A DNA stretch of 64,000 nt from Oxalobacteraceae sp. CFBP 13730 (GCA_014841835.1 JACYUQ010000002.1:558001-622000); one strand, 5' to 3'; positions 20,963 through 31,213 are shown, counted from the first letter of the stretch. Numbers and translations: made by a program. The notes: generated from the letters alone by a model not told the origin.

Positions 20963-21625
20963 TCAGGCGTTGCCGCGCGCCGGACGCCGGCGGCGGCGCG
21001 CGCACCAGGCGGCGACCAGACCGAGCCCGACGATGGCGCCCGTGGCCGGCTCCGGCACCTCAGTCACGTTCTGCGCAGCAGATTCCAGCATGCCGCTGGC
21101 GCCACTGCAGTCGGGGTACTGCAGACCGCAGCCGAACGGTTCGTCACTATTGGCGTCAACCACGGTAAACAGTCCGCCCTGGCTCGCCATCCGGAAATCC
21201 GAATTGCCATCCGACGCGAAGATGCTGCCGCCCAGCATACCCCCGGGCAGGAACGTCAGATCCATGACGATCCTGTCGTAATAATTGCGCGGCGGGGTCA
21301 GGTAACCATAGTCGATCAGGTTGTGCTGGCCGCCGACGGTAGGATGGTCGAACCAGTAACGCAACGAGAGCAGGCTCGACTGTGGATCGATGCATGGCGG
21401 ACCAAGGTCGCATTCATTGCGGATATTCAGGTACAGCGAGCCGGCGGCGACCGCTTGCTCGGAGAACGCCAGCTCCAGGTTCAGGCCAGTTGGCATCGAG
21501 CTGGATGCGCTCACTTGCTGCCAGCTGTACTTGACCGCTGCCTGGGCCGGTAGCGCCAGGGTAGCGGCAAGAAATGTGGCAAGAGATGTGGCAAGAAATG
21601 CGGCGATGGGGGCAATGCGCGTCAT
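20963..21625 (-). CDS. PEP-CTERM sorting-domain protein
   Basis: 220 residues from ATG 21625 (AGGAG eight bases upstream). Signal peptide about 1-34, then a soluble domain of about 150 residues with four Cys that could pair, and a C-terminal sorting tail: VPEPATGAIVGLGLVAAW followed by the basic CARRRRRPARGN. The PEP motif, one membrane helix and an Arg cluster mark export and processing by exosortase, usually toward exopolysaccharide. The passenger domain is not one I recognise. It faces the ankyrin gene with 16 bases between stops. Confidence 0.9.
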   Translation of the reverse strand: MTRIAPIAAFLATSLATFLAATLALPAQAAVKYSWQQVSASSSMPTGLNLELAFSEQAVAAGSLYLNIRNECDLGPPCIDPQSSLLSLRYWFDHPTVGGQHNLIDYGYLTPPRNYYDRIVMDLTFLPGGMLGGSIFASDGNSDFRMASQGGLFTVVDANSDEPFGCGLQYPDCSGASGMLESAAQNVTEVPEPATGAIVGLGLVAAWCARRRRRPARGNA

Positions 21626-21821
21626 CAGTGATCTCCTCGGAAAGGTCCTACGGTACCTCAGCAAGAATCGCGCCTGTACATCCCACGTCGGCATCCCATT
21701 GATTCCAAACAACATTTATGATGGATGCGTAGCCAGCGCAATCGGGGTGTCAAATTCCCCGACAAAGCATGTCACAATTGCAACGGTCAGGGTCATGGTC
21801 GCGGCCGCCCGGCGCATCCCC

Positions 21822-21852
21822 TATAATCGTGGGCGCCCCGGAGCCGGGGCGC
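21822..21852 (+). promoter_or_regulatory. -10 box and 5' leader hairpin
   Basis: A perfect TATAAT lies at 21822-21827. Shortly after, at 21833-21852, is GCGCCCCG-GAGC-CGGGGCGC, an 8-bp all-GC stem with a 4-base loop. The hairpin would sit at the very 5' end of the transcript of the gene at 21878 and could stabilise the mRNA; no good -35 box is seen. Confidence 0.45.
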
Positions 21853-21877
21853 AATTCCACTTATCCGAAGGACCCCG

Positions 21878-22336
21878 ATGAACGCCCTGCCCCTGCCCGT
21901 CCTCATGCTTGCCCTGCTGGTTGCCAGCAGCACCGCGCTTGCCGACGATGCCGCGCTGCTCAAGTGCCGCGCCCTGCCTGATACCGCCACACGCGTGGCC
22001 TGCTACGACGCGATTCCCGTCGGCGTCGCTCGGACGGCTGCGGCTGCTGTGCCAGCGCGCACCCCGGAACAGAATTTCGGCATGGAAGCGGCCAAGGAGC
22101 GCGAAGCGCAGCCGGCGTCGATCCGCAGCACGGTCGTGGGTGACTTCGACGGCTGGGGTCCCGGCTCACAGATCCGCCTGGCCAACGGCCAGGTCTGGCG
22201 CATCATCGACGGCAGCGACGCCGTCCTCCCGCGCCAGAAGGATGCACCGGTGACGATCGAGCGCAACCTGTTCGGCACGCTGTTCCTGAAGGTCGATGGC
22301 GGCAACAGCTCGGCCAAGGTACGCCGGGTGCAATAA
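21878..22336 (+). CDS. Secreted protein of unknown function
   Basis: 152 residues. Signal peptide MNALPLPVLMLALLVASSTALA, then a short LLKCRALPDTATRVACYDA motif with two Cys and the rest a beta-rich domain containing DGWGPGSQIRLANGQVWRIID and a C-terminal LFLKVDGGNSSAKVRRV. The CxxLxDxxxRxxCYD pattern is found in many periplasmic proteins of this class, including ones linked to type VI secretion, but the role is not known. AAGGA five bases before ATG. It converges with the GNAT gene with two bases between stops. Confidence 0.75.
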   Translation: MNALPLPVLMLALLVASSTALADDAALLKCRALPDTATRVACYDAIPVGVARTAAAAVPARTPEQNFGMEAAKEREAQPASIRSTVVGDFDGWGPGSQIRLANGQVWRIIDGSDAVLPRQKDAPVTIERNLFGTLFLKVDGGNSSAKVRRVQ

Positions 22337-22338
22337 AA

Positions 22339-22830
22339 CTAGGCGGGCGTGCGCACCATGTACAGCGCGCCGGGCGGATAGGTGTCCAGGCCGGCATCGT
22401 GGGTCGCTGCAGCGCGCCAGCCCAGTGCCTGCCAGAAGCCCGCACTGTCCTGCACCGACACCAGGGCCGCATGTGCCAGCCCCAATGCGCGCGCGCGACG
22501 CAATGCGTCGTCGACCAGCGCCCGCGCCAGGCCGCACCCCAGCGCACACGGCTCGATTGCCAGGTCGTGCAGGTACAGCGTATCCGGCTGGCGCGCTGGC
22601 GTGAACGGTGCGTTCAGCTCGGTCACCAGCCCCAGGCGCGACGGATAGGCAAACAGGTAGCCGCGCACCACGCCCTCATGACTGCCTACCAGGCAGGTAC
22701 CACACGCCACTGCCATCCGGGCTGCGACGACCGTTGCCGGTTCCTGCATGACGGCCGGATAGCAGGCGGCCTGGATGCGCAGCACGGCGTCGAGATCGGC
22801 AGGCAGCATTGGGCGCAAGGATGTGGACAT
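22339..22830 (-). CDS. GNAT family N-acetyltransferase
   Basis: 163 residues from ATG 22830; an in-frame ATG nine codons earlier (22857) is possible. GNAT pattern: LRPMLPADLDAVLRIQ start, LYLHDLAIEPCALGCGLARA with the acetyl-CoA-binding Q/GxxG/A loop variant (CGLAR in place of RGxG), and VSVQDSAGFWQALGW. It transfers an acetyl group from acetyl-CoA to an unknown amine. Domain complete in length. Confidence 0.85.
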   Translation of the reverse strand: MSTSLRPMLPADLDAVLRIQAACYPAVMQEPATVVAARMAVACGTCLVGSHEGVVRGYLFAYPSRLGLVTELNAPFTPARQPDTLYLHDLAIEPCALGCGLARALVDDALRRARALGLAHAALVSVQDSAGFWQALGWRAAATHDAGLDTYPPGALYMVRTPA

Positions 22831-22940
22831 CGGGATCGGCGGGCAAAGAACGCGCATCGTAGCATGCGCTTGACGCCCGCCGTGGCATCGCGCATTCTAG
22901 CTGTCTTGACAACATCGCCTCATCACCGACAGGATCCCGC

Positions 22941-23834
22941 ATGCGCAGCACCAGCGACGTCACGCCACCCAACCGCCCCGAATACATCCTCCACGCCAGT
23001 TGCCCGGCCGGCATCGGCATCGTCGCGGCGGTCGCGACCTTCCTGGCCGAACGCGATTGCTATATCTGCGCGCTGGAACAGTTCGACGACGATTCGACCG
23101 CGCGCTTCTTCATGCGCGCCGTGTTCCGCCAGCAAGATCAATCGCCAGCCATCGACGCCATCCGCGCCGAATTCGACAGCACGGTCGCCACGCGCCTGGA
23201 CATGGGCTGGAAAATCTACGATCCGCTCGACCCCGTGCGCACGGTGATCATGGTCTCGAAGACCGATCACTGCCTCGATGACCTGCTGTACCGGCGCCGC
23301 ACGGGCGAACTCAATCTGTCGATCACGGCCGTGGTGTCGAACCACCTCGACCTGCGCCCGATGGTCGAGCGCGAAGGCATCCGCTTCATCTTTTTACCGG
23401 TAACGAAGGACAACAAGGCGCAGCAAGAGGCGCGCCTGCTGGAAATCGTCGATGAAACCGACTCCGAACTCGTGGTCCTGGCGCGCTACATGCAGATCCT
23501 GTCCGATGGCCTGGCGCGCCGCCTGGCCGGCAAGTGCATCAATATCCACCACTCGTTTTTGCCCGGATTCAAGGGTGCCAAGCCGTACCAGCAGGCGTTC
23601 GACCGGGGCGTCAAGCTGATTGGCGCAACGGCCCACTACGCCACGCCCGACCTGGACGAAGGCCCGATCATCGAACAGGTGCTCACGCGCGTGGACCACA
23701 ACTACCGGGTCGACCAGCTCACCCGCGTGGGGCGCGACAACGAATGCCTGGCATTGGCCACCGCGGTCAAGTTTCACATCGAGCGCCGCGTGTTCGTGGA
23801 CGGCAACAAGACCGTCGTGTTCCGCGGGCCGTAA
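22941..23834 (+). CDS. purU: Formyltetrahydrofolate deformylase
   Basis: 297 residues. N-terminal ACT domain (about 12-95, starting YILHASCPAGIGIVAAVATFL) that senses amino acids, then the formyltransferase-like catalytic domain (about 100-290) with INIHHSFLPGFKGAKPY, GATAHYAT and DEGPIIEQ, containing the His and Asp of the active site. It hydrolyses 10-formyl-THF to formate and THF, balancing the one-carbon pool. Standard length. The gene stands alone between the GNAT gene and the molybdenum hydroxylase operon. Confidence 0.96.
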   Translation: MRSTSDVTPPNRPEYILHASCPAGIGIVAAVATFLAERDCYICALEQFDDDSTARFFMRAVFRQQDQSPAIDAIRAEFDSTVATRLDMGWKIYDPLDPVRTVIMVSKTDHCLDDLLYRRRTGELNLSITAVVSNHLDLRPMVEREGIRFIFLPVTKDNKAQQEARLLEIVDETDSELVVLARYMQILSDGLARRLAGKCINIHHSFLPGFKGAKPYQQAFDRGVKLIGATAHYATPDLDEGPIIEQVLTRVDHNYRVDQLTRVGRDNECLALATAVKFHIERRVFVDGNKTVVFRGP

Positions 23835-23863
23835 TGACACTGCCAACAATGTTGACTTATACT
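23834..23863 (+). promoter_or_regulatory. Candidate sigma-70 promoter of the paoABC-like operon
   Basis: ATGACA (23834-23839) and TATACT (23858-23863), separated by 18 bases, lie about 75 bases upstream of the first gene of the operon. The -35 overlaps the last base of purU. Confidence 0.35.
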
Positions 23864-23939
23864 TAATGTAGGTGCGTCATCTAACCGTCGCAAATGTAAC
23901 AGGACGTTATGTTCATGGCTTCTCACAGAGGGGAAGATC

Positions 23940-24464
23940 ATGGAACATCAACAGCAGCATCCGGTGCGCCTGCGCATCAACGGCCAGGACCGCGAATTCA
24001 ACGTCGAATCTTGGGTAACGCTGCTCGACCTGCTGCGCGAGCGCGCAGGCATGACCGGCACCAAGAAGGGTTGCGATCAGGGCCAGTGCGGCGCCTGCAC
24101 CGTGCTGGTGGACGGCAAGCGGATCAACTCGTGCCTGACGCTGGCCGTCATGCAGGACGGCCGCGAGATCACCACCGTCGAGGGCCTGGCCACCGGCGAC
24201 GACCTGCATCCGCTGCAGCAGGCGTTCATCGACTGCGATGCGTTCCAGTGCGGCTACTGTACGCCGGGCCAGCTGTGTTCGGCCGTGGGCCTGTTGAACG
24301 AAGGGCAAGCCACCACGCGTGACGACGTGCGTGAACTCATGAGCGGCAACCTGTGTCGCTGCGGTGCTTACCCGCAGATCGCTGACGCTGTCGTCAAGAT
24401 GCTGGACATGCGAGACACCAAAAAGACCGCCGAAGGCTTCACGACCGGGGCGGTGCTGTCATGA
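23940..24464 (+). CDS. Molybdenum hydroxylase 2Fe-2S subunit (PaoA/YagT-like)
   Basis: 174 residues with two [2Fe-2S] clusters: the ferredoxin-type [18 protein letters not shown] and Cys65, and the four-helix type [11 protein letters not shown] with NLCRCGAY. It passes electrons from the Mo site to the FAD subunit in enzymes of the xanthine oxidase family. E. coli PaoA (229 aa) carries a long Tat signal; this protein has none, so the enzyme should be cytoplasmic. Start at ATG 23940 follows GAGGGGAAGATC. Its TGA overlaps the next ATG. With the next two genes it forms a three-subunit aldehyde or aromatic hydroxylase. Confidence 0.93.
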   Translation: MEHQQQHPVRLRINGQDREFNVESWVTLLDLLRERAGMTGTKKGCDQGQCGACTVLVDGKRINSCLTLAVMQDGREITTVEGLATGDDLHPLQQAFIDCDAFQCGYCTPGQLCSAVGLLNEGQATTRDDVRELMSGNLCRCGAYPQIADAVVKMLDMRDTKKTAEGFTTGAVLS

Positions 24465-25486
24465 ACCCGTTCGCCTTTACCCAAGCCACGGACATCGATG
24501 CGGCGCTGGCCGCCCTGCTCGATCCTGACACCCGCCCGATCGCCGGCGGCACCAATCTGCTCGACCTGATGAAGGAAAGCGTGATGAAGCCGTCACGCGT
24601 CGTCGACATCAACAACCTGGGCCTGGACCAGGTGGAAGAGCAGGACGGTGGCCTGATGCTCGGCGCCCTGGCCCGCAACGCGGACACGGCCTACCACCCG
24701 CTGGTGCGCGAACGCTATCCGCTGCTGTCGACGGCCATTCTGGCCGGCGCCTCGCCGCAACTGCGCAATATGGCGTCCAACGGCGGCAACCTGATGCAAC
24801 GCACCCGCTGCGTCTACTTCTATGACGTCGGCACCGCCTGCAACAAGCGCGAACCCGGCACCGGCTGCCCGGCGCGCGATGGCCTCAACCGCCAGCTGGC
24901 GATCCTGGGCACCAGCGAGAGCTGCATCGCCACCCACCCGTCGGACATGTGCGTGGCCCTGCGCGCGCTCGACGCGACGGTCCACGTGCGCTCGATGAGC
25001 GGCGCGCGCGAGATTCCTTTCGCCGACTTCCACCGCCTGCCGGGCGACGCGCCCGAGATCGACAACACGCTGCAGCCAGGCGAAATGATCACCCACATCA
25101 CCGTGCCAGACGCTGACCGCTTCATCGATCACAGCGCCTACATCAAGGTGCGCGACCGTCTGTCGTACGCATTTGCACTGGTCTCCGTCGCTGCTGCACT
25201 CGACCTCGATGCCGACGGCACGATCCGCGCCGCGCGCATCGCGCTTGGCGGCGTGGCCCACAAGCCATGGCGCGTCGAAGCAGCCGAACAAGCGCTGGTT
25301 GGCAAGGCCGTCGGCGAAGCAGCGTTCCTGCAGGCCGCCGAGACGATCCTGCAAGGCGCACAAGGCTTCGGCCAAAACGATTTCAAGCTGCCGCTGGCGC
25401 GCAACGCCATCGTGCAAGCCTTGACCACCGCCGCGCGTGGCACCGACCACGCCCGCGGACTCGATGCACAAGGAGAACAAGCATGA
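24461..25486 (+). CDS. Molybdenum hydroxylase FAD-binding subunit with 4Fe-4S site (PaoB/YagS-like)
   Basis: 341 residues. FAD-binding domain with [14 protein letters not shown] and [16 protein letters not shown], then a C-terminal CO dehydrogenase flavoprotein domain. Between them is [20 protein letters not shown] followed by GTGC, with Cys117, Cys127, Cys136 and Cys155: the pattern of the extra [4Fe-4S] cluster of PaoB-type and hydroxybenzoyl-CoA-reductase-like subunits. Starts inside the preceding stop (ATGA) and ends the same way with the large subunit. Confidence 0.93.
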   Translation: MNPFAFTQATDIDAALAALLDPDTRPIAGGTNLLDLMKESVMKPSRVVDINNLGLDQVEEQDGGLMLGALARNADTAYHPLVRERYPLLSTAILAGASPQLRNMASNGGNLMQRTRCVYFYDVGTACNKREPGTGCPARDGLNRQLAILGTSESCIATHPSDMCVALRALDATVHVRSMSGAREIPFADFHRLPGDAPEIDNTLQPGEMITHITVPDADRFIDHSAYIKVRDRLSYAFALVSVAAALDLDADGTIRAARIALGGVAHKPWRVEAAEQALVGKAVGEAAFLQAAETILQGAQGFGQNDFKLPLARNAIVQALTTAARGTDHARGLDAQGEQA

Positions 25487-27795
25487 CCGACCTGATTCCA
25501 GAATTGCGCGCCCCGAGCGCGCCGGCCGGCACCGGCCGCGTGAAAAGCGGCATGCCGGTCTCGCGCATCGATGGCCGCGCCAAGGTCACGGGCGAAGCGC
25601 AGTACGCCGCCGAATACTTTGCCCCCGACCTGGCCTACGGCGTGGTCGTCAGCGGCACCGTGGCCAAGGGCCGCATCACCAGCATCGACGCGACCGAAGC
25701 GCTGGCCGTACCGGGCGTGATTTCGGTCATGACGCACGAGAACCGTCCCAAGATGCGCTCGTTCGACCTGGCCTGGAAAGACATGACGGCGCCAGCCGGC
25801 TCGCCGTTCCGCCCCCTGTTCTCGGACGAGATTTTCTACAGCGGCCAGCCGGTGGCACTGGTGCTGGCCGAGACCTTCGAAGCCGGCCGCTATGCCGCCT
25901 CGCTGGTGCGCGTGCATTACGATGTCGACGCACACGAAACGAACCTGCTGAAAAGCCTCGACCAGGCCTACGAGCCACGCAAGATGAAGGCCGGCTTCGT
26001 GCCGCCAAGCTCGATCGGCGACGGCGAGAAGGCCTTCGATGCGGCCGAAGTGCGGGTCGATTCGCAGTACTACAACGGCGTCGAACACCACAATCCGATG
26101 GAGATGTTCGCCTCGACCGTGATTCGCGCCGAAAACGGCCACCTGACCGTCTACGACAAGACGCAAAGCTCGCAGAACAGCCGCTGGTATGTGTCGCATG
26201 GTTTTGGCTTGTCGAGCGACGAGGTCACGGTGCGCAACCCGTACGTGGGCGGCGCCTTTGGCTCGGGCCTGCGGCCGCAATACCAGCTGCCGCTGGCCGT
26301 GATGGGCGCGCTGCAGCTGGAGCGCTCGGTACGCGTCGTGCTGACGCGCCAGCAGATGTTCAGCTTCGGCCACCGCCCGGAAACCTGGCACCGCATCCGC
26401 CTGGGCGCGGCGCCGGACGGCACGCTCAAGGCGATCTGGCACGAAGCGATCCAGGAAACCTCGCGTCTCGAAGATTACGTCGAAGTGATCGTCAACTGGT
26501 CGGGGCAGCTGTATGCGTGCACCGACATCACGCTCGGTTACCAGGTGGTCGCGAATGACCGCTTCACGCCGCTGGACATGCGCGCCCCCGGCGCCGCCCA
26601 TGGCGTGCACGCCATGGAAGTGGCGATGGACGAGCTGGCCTACGAACTGAAGATGGATCCGCTGGCACTGCGCCTGAAGAACTACACGGACACCTCGCCG
26701 ATCGAGGACAAGCCGTTCTCGAGCAAGGAACTGCGCGAGTGCTACCGCCAGGGCGCCGAGCGTTTTGGCTGGGAAAAGCGCCCGATCGAACCACGTTCGA
26801 TGCCTGACGGCGATGAGCTGGTGGGCTGGGGCATGGCGACCGGCATCTGGGATGCGATGGTGATGGTGGCGCGCGTCAGTGCCGTCATGCACAGCAACGG
26901 CCGCCTGGTCGTGAGCAGCGCGGCCACCGATATCGGTACCGGTACCTATACCGTGATGTCGATGATTGCGGCCGAGGCAATGGGCTTGCCGATGGAGCTG
27001 GTGACGTTCCAGCTGGGTGACTCGACGCTGCCGATGGCGCCGATCGAGGGCGGCTCGTCGCACGTGACGACCGTGGGCTCGGGCGTGCATGGCGCCTGTG
27101 AAAAGCTCAAGAAGTCACTGCTGAAAATGGCGCTGAAGATGGACAATTCGCCACTGGCCAAGGCGCGCATGCGCGACGTGGAGTTTGGCGATGGTGCCGT
27201 GTTCCTCAAAACCGATCCGTCGCGTCGCGTGGAACTGACGCAGGTGCTGGCCAATGCTGGCGTGGACCAGGTCGAAGAGAAATACTTCATGACGCCGCAG
27301 ATGCTCAAGCAGCGCAAGTACGCGCGCGCCGTTCACTCGGCCGTGTTCTGCGAAGTGCGCGTGAACGAAAAGCTCGGCATGGTTCGCGTCACGCGCGTGG
27401 TCAGCGCGATCGCCGCCGGGCGCATCATCAGCGCCAAGACCGCTGCCAGCCAGATCAGCGGCGCCGTTGTCTGGGGCATCAGTCAGGCCCTGCATGAAGA
27501 AACCCATACCGATCACAAGTACGGGCGCTTCATGAACCACAACTTCGCCGAGTACCATGTGGCGGTCAATGCCGACATCCACGACATCGACGTCATCTTC
27601 GTGGAAGAAGACGACCGCATCGTGAGCAAGCAGCTGGGCGCCAAGGGCGTGGGCGAGATCGGCATCGTGGGCGTGGCGGCCGCGATCTCGAACGCCATCT
27701 TCCACGCCACCGGCACGCGCCTGCGCACCACGCCGATGACGCCGGCAAAGCTGCTGATGGGCGACGAGGAACTCCCCGTTCAACCGCCGGTCTGA
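25483..27795 (+). CDS. Molybdenum hydroxylase large subunit (PaoC/YagR-like)
   Basis: 770 residues from ATG 25483 with AGGAG upstream; stop of the FAD subunit overlaps. An Ald_Xan_dh_C-type N-terminal domain (about 25-135) is followed by the molybdopterin-binding region with [19 protein letters not shown] and [20 protein letters not shown], and the likely catalytic Glu725 in [15 protein letters not shown]. The active site binds molybdopterin cytosine dinucleotide in PaoC; the same is likely here. Substrates of relatives are aldehydes. No chaperone (PaoD/XdhC) lies in this operon, so one must be elsewhere. Followed by a terminator at 27821. Confidence 0.94.
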   Translation: MTDLIPELRAPSAPAGTGRVKSGMPVSRIDGRAKVTGEAQYAAEYFAPDLAYGVVVSGTVAKGRITSIDATEALAVPGVISVMTHENRPKMRSFDLAWKDMTAPAGSPFRPLFSDEIFYSGQPVALVLAETFEAGRYAASLVRVHYDVDAHETNLLKSLDQAYEPRKMKAGFVPPSSIGDGEKAFDAAEVRVDSQYYNGVEHHNPMEMFASTVIRAENGHLTVYDKTQSSQNSRWYVSHGFGLSSDEVTVRNPYVGGAFGSGLRPQYQLPLAVMGALQLERSVRVVLTRQQMFSFGHRPETWHRIRLGAAPDGTLKAIWHEAIQETSRLEDYVEVIVNWSGQLYACTDITLGYQVVANDRFTPLDMRAPGAAHGVHAMEVAMDELAYELKMDPLALRLKNYTDTSPIEDKPFSSKELRECYRQGAERFGWEKRPIEPRSMPDGDELVGWGMATGIWDAMVMVARVSAVMHSNGRLVVSSAATDIGTGTYTVMSMIAAEAMGLPMELVTFQLGDSTLPMAPIEGGSSHVTTVGSGVHGACEKLKKSLLKMALKMDNSPLAKARMRDVEFGDGAVFLKTDPSRRVELTQVLANAGVDQVEEKYFMTPQMLKQRKYARAVHSAVFCEVRVNEKLGMVRVTRVVSAIAAGRIISAKTAASQISGAVVWGISQALHEETHTDHKYGRFMNHNFAEYHVAVNADIHDIDVIFVEEDDRIVSKQLGAKGVGEIGIVGVAAAISNAIFHATGTRLRTTPMTPAKLLMGDEELPVQPPV

Positions 27796-27820
27796 CATTA
27801 CGGCGCTGCAGTCACCATGA

Positions 27821-27844
27821 ACGCCATCTTCGGATGGCGTTTTT
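27821..27844 (+). terminator. Rho-independent terminator of the molybdenum hydroxylase operon
   Basis: ACGCCATC-TTCG-GATGGCGT forms an 8-bp stem with a UUCG tetraloop followed by five T. It lies 26 bases after the large-subunit stop and separates this operon from tctCBA. Confidence 0.9.
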
Positions 27845-28045
27845 ACGTCCGGAACGTCGTTTTTTGTGGTTTCATTTTTACCGGAAAAAGCGTCATGCAT
27901 ACCACATACGTATTTCCACGTAGTTGCACAACAATATGTTTGCTGGTAAAACATCTGGTGCGTAAGACAACGCCGCACGACAGCACGGCACAGAAATAGT
28001 GCCGGCTGCAAAACCACACCAAGAACGAGATACGAGGACGACACC

Positions 28046-29020
28046 ATGAAACTCAAGATGCTGTGCGCAGCCGCCTGCCTGACCGCTTTTGGCACGGGCC
28101 TGGCCCATGCCCAGGCTTATCCGACCAAGACCATCACCATGATCGTGCCGTTTGCAGCCGGCGGCCCGACCGACACCGTGGCACGCCTCGTTGCGCAATC
28201 GATGGGCACCACGCTCAAGCAACAGATCATCGTCGAAAACGTCGGCGGTGCCGGCGGCACCATCGGCGCGGCACGCGCCGCCAAGTCCGCACCCGACGGC
28301 TACACGCTGTTCCTGCACCACATCGGTCAATCGACCGCGCCAGCCCTGTACCGCAAGCTGCCATATGACGCGATCACCAGCTTCGAACCGATCGGCCTGA
28401 TCACCGACGTGCCGATGACCGTCGTCGCCAAGTCGAACTTCCCGGCCAAGGACATGAAAGAGCTGATCACGTACGTGAAAGCCAACAAGGACAAGGTCAC
28501 CTACGCGCACGCGGGCCTGGGTTCGGCATCGCACCTGTGCGGCATGCTGCTGCAGACCGCGATGGGCGTCGAGCTGACCACCGTGCCGTACAAGGGCACC
28601 GGTCCGGCGATGAACGACCTGCTGGGCGGCCAGGTGGACTTCATGTGCGACCAGACCACCAACACCACCAGCCAGATCAAGGGCGGCAAGATCAAGGCCT
28701 ACGGCGTGACGACCAAGACCCCGGTCGCGTCGCTGCCGAACCTGCCGACGCTGGACAAGGCTGGCCTGCCAGGCTTCGAAGTCGGTGTCTGGCACGGCTT
28801 GTACGCGCCGAAAGGCACGCCGAAGCCAACCGTCGACGCCCTGTCGAACGCACTGCGCGCCGCGCTGCGCGATCCGAACGTGGTCAAGCGCTTTGCCGAT
28901 CTGGGCACCGAGCCGGTTCCGGCCAATCAAGCAACGCCGGAAGCCCTGCGCACGCACCTGAAACAGCAGATCGACCTGTGGGGTCCGATCATCAAGAAAG
29001 CCGGCGCCTTCGCCGACTGA
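28046..29020 (+). CDS. Tripartite tricarboxylate transporter substrate-binding protein (Bug/TctC)
   Basis: 324 residues: signal peptide (1-22 or so, LAHAQA cleavage), then the Bug fold with YPTKTITMIVPFAAGGPTDT, the Pi-anchor loops PYKGTGPAMNDLLGGQVDF and GVWHGLYAPKGTPKP. It is the periplasmic receptor for a carboxylate, feeding the TctAB permease in the next two genes. The ATG follows GAGGACGACACC. Substrate unknown; nearness to the aldehyde-oxidising enzyme suggests an aromatic or aliphatic acid (inference). Confidence 0.94.
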   Translation: MKLKMLCAAACLTAFGTGLAHAQAYPTKTITMIVPFAAGGPTDTVARLVAQSMGTTLKQQIIVENVGGAGGTIGAARAAKSAPDGYTLFLHHIGQSTAPALYRKLPYDAITSFEPIGLITDVPMTVVAKSNFPAKDMKELITYVKANKDKVTYAHAGLGSASHLCGMLLQTAMGVELTTVPYKGTGPAMNDLLGGQVDFMCDQTTNTTSQIKGGKIKAYGVTTKTPVASLPNLPTLDKAGLPGFEVGVWHGLYAPKGTPKPTVDALSNALRAALRDPNVVKRFADLGTEPVPANQATPEALRTHLKQQIDLWGPIIKKAGAFAD

Positions 29021-29206
29021 TGCCGCATTGACGAGCTTGCGCCGCGCCGGCCTGTCCGGCTGCGGTGCGGGTCGTCACATCTGCAGCCCGGCCGGCGAGG
29101 TTGTCATCGTCGTTGCGCGGGGTCGCATCAGTGAGCTGCATTCACGCTTTTCGAACCACTGCATCTGCATCACCGCATCTGCAACACAATAAAGGGGACC
29201 ACCACC

Positions 29207-29671
29207 GTGCCAGCATTTATCCGCCATCCGAAAGACTTCTGGAGCGGCATTGTCTTTCTATTCTTCGGTCTGAGCGCCGTGATCATCGGCCAGGAATATG
29301 AAATGGGCAGTGCCGGCCGCATGGGTCCGGCCTACTTCCCGATCGTACTGGGCGCCCTGCTTTCGCTGATCGGCGTTGCATCGTTCGTGCGCTCATTCTT
29401 CCGTCCTGGCGAAGCGATCGGCCGCATCTACTATCGCGAACTGACGATCGTGCTGGCCGCCGTGCTGCTGTTCGGCTTCCTGGTGCGCAATGCGGGCCTG
29501 GTGCCTGCAGGCTTCCTGCTGATCCTGATCAGCGCGTACGCCAGCGATAAATTCGATCTGAAGAAGTCACTCGCGCTGGCCGTGGGCATGACGTTGTTTG
29601 CAGTCGGTCTGTTCGTCAAGCTGCTTGGCTTGCCGATGCCGATCATTGGCCCTTGGCTCGGTGGGAACTAA
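29207..29671 (+). CDS. Tripartite tricarboxylate transporter small membrane subunit TctB
   Basis: 154 residues with four hydrophobic segments and the YPExGS/GPAYFPIVLGALLSLIG-type motif of TctB. Start is a GTG with AAAGGGG about eight bases upstream. It forms the permease with TctA, six bases downstream. Gene spacing to the receptor gene is 186 bases, and no terminator is seen in between. Confidence 0.9.
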   Translation: MPAFIRHPKDFWSGIVFLFFGLSAVIIGQEYEMGSAGRMGPAYFPIVLGALLSLIGVASFVRSFFRPGEAIGRIYYRELTIVLAAVLLFGFLVRNAGLVPAGFLLILISAYASDKFDLKKSLALAVGMTLFAVGLFVKLLGLPMPIIGPWLGGN

Positions 29672-29677
29672 ATAATT

Positions 29678-31180
29678 ATGGAACTTTTCAGTAACCTCGC
29701 ATTGGGCCTCGAGACGGCCCTGTCCATGCAAAACCTGTTCTACTGCCTGGTCGGCGTGTTCGTCGGCACCGCAGTGGGCGTCCTGCCGGGCCTCGGCCCG
29801 ATCGCCACCATCGCCATGCTGCTGCCGGCCACGTTCGGCCTGCCGCCGGAATCGGCGCTGATCATGTTGGCCGGTATTTACTACGGCGCACAATACGGTG
29901 GCTCGACCACCGCCATTCTGGTCAACCTGCCGGGCGAATCCTCGTCGGTGGTGACAGCGCTGGATGGCTACCAGATGGCCCGCAACGGTCAGGCCGGCAA
30001 GGCGCTGGCCACTGCGGCGATCTCGTCGTTCTTCGCCGGTACCGTCGCCACGATCCTGCTGGCCGTGGCAGCGCCGCCGCTGGCCGACCTGGCCCTCGAA
30101 TTCGGCCCGGCCGAGTACTTCTCGCTGATGGTGCTGGGCCTGGTGGCTTCGGTCGTCCTGGCCAGTGGCTCGCTGCTCAAGGCCATCGGCATGGTGCTGC
30201 TCGGCCTGCTGCTGGGCGTGGTCGGCACCGACGTCAACTCGGGTTCGGCGCGCTACACCTTCGACATGCCGGAACTGGCTGACGGCATCAACTTCGTCAT
30301 CGTCGCGATGGGCATGTTCGGTATCGGCGAAATCATCCGCAATCTCGAGCACAACGAAGACCGCAATCTGGTGATGAAGAAAGTCACCGGGCTGATGCTC
30401 GACAAGGAAGACTTCAAGCGCATCATGTGGCCGGTCATCCGCGGCACGGGCCTGGGCTCGCTGCTGGGCATCCTGCCGGGCGGCGGCGCCATGCTGGCCT
30501 CGTTCGCGTCGTACTCGCTCGAAAAGAAAGTGTCGAAAAACGCAGCCAACTTCGGCAAGGGCGCCATCGAAGGCGTTGCGGCGCCGGAAGCGGCGAACAA
30601 TGCGGGTGCACAGACCTCGTTCATCCCGATGCTGACGCTGGGCATTCCGTCGAATCCCGTGATGGCACTGATGATCGGCGCAATGATCATCCAGGGCATC
30701 CAGCCTGGTCCTGCCGTCATGACCGAGCAGCCTGGCCTGTTCTGGGGCCTGATCGTCTCGATGTGGGTCGGTAACCTGTTCCTCGTCGTGCTGAACCTGC
30801 CGATGATCGGTATCTGGGTGCGCATGATCATGGTGCCGTACCAGATGCTGTACCCGGCCATCCTGATGTTCTGCGCGATCGGTGTGTTCAGCTTGAACAA
30901 CAGCACCTTCGACGTCTACCTGATGGCGCTGTTCGGCCTGCTCGGCTACCTGTGCGCCAAGCTCGAACTGGAGCCCGCGCCGATGCTGCTCGGCTTCATC
31001 ATCGGTCCGATGATGGAAGAATACCTGCGCCGCGCCCTGCTGCTCTCGCGCGCCGATCCAATGGTCTTCATCGAGCGTCCGATCTCGGGCGTCATGCTCG
31101 GTCTGGCCGCTGCTGCCATGATCGTCGTGCTGTTGCCTTCGCTGCGCAAGAAGCGCGAAGAAGCCTTCCAGGAAGATTGA
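29678..31180 (+). CDS. Tripartite tricarboxylate transporter large permease TctA
   Basis: 500 residues, about twelve membrane segments, the family-typical length. The conserved GLALGLETAL-like start, GTAVGVLPGLGPIATIAMLLP motif, YYGAQYGGSTTAILVNLPGE and a second PGGGAMLASFASYSLEKK motif identify TctA. It carries out Na+- or H+-coupled uptake of the carboxylate delivered by the Bug protein. The downstream GC-rich hairpin at 31214 probably ends the operon. Confidence 0.95.
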   Translation: MELFSNLALGLETALSMQNLFYCLVGVFVGTAVGVLPGLGPIATIAMLLPATFGLPPESALIMLAGIYYGAQYGGSTTAILVNLPGESSSVVTALDGYQMARNGQAGKALATAAISSFFAGTVATILLAVAAPPLADLALEFGPAEYFSLMVLGLVASVVLASGSLLKAIGMVLLGLLLGVVGTDVNSGSARYTFDMPELADGINFVIVAMGMFGIGEIIRNLEHNEDRNLVMKKVTGLMLDKEDFKRIMWPVIRGTGLGSLLGILPGGGAMLASFASYSLEKKVSKNAANFGKGAIEGVAAPEAANNAGAQTSFIPMLTLGIPSNPVMALMIGAMIIQGIQPGPAVMTEQPGLFWGLIVSMWVGNLFLVVLNLPMIGIWVRMIMVPYQMLYPAILMFCAIGVFSLNNSTFDVYLMALFGLLGYLCAKLELEPAPMLLGFIIGPMMEEYLRRALLLSRADPMVFIERPISGVMLGLAAAAMIVVLLPSLRKKREEAFQED

Positions 31181-31213
31181 TGTACTGATCCAGCATCGCC
31201 CCGTACCAACCGC

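Noticed and set aside
25138-27090. 650-codon minus frame
   Set aside because: Antisense to the molybdenum hydroxylase genes; shadow frame.
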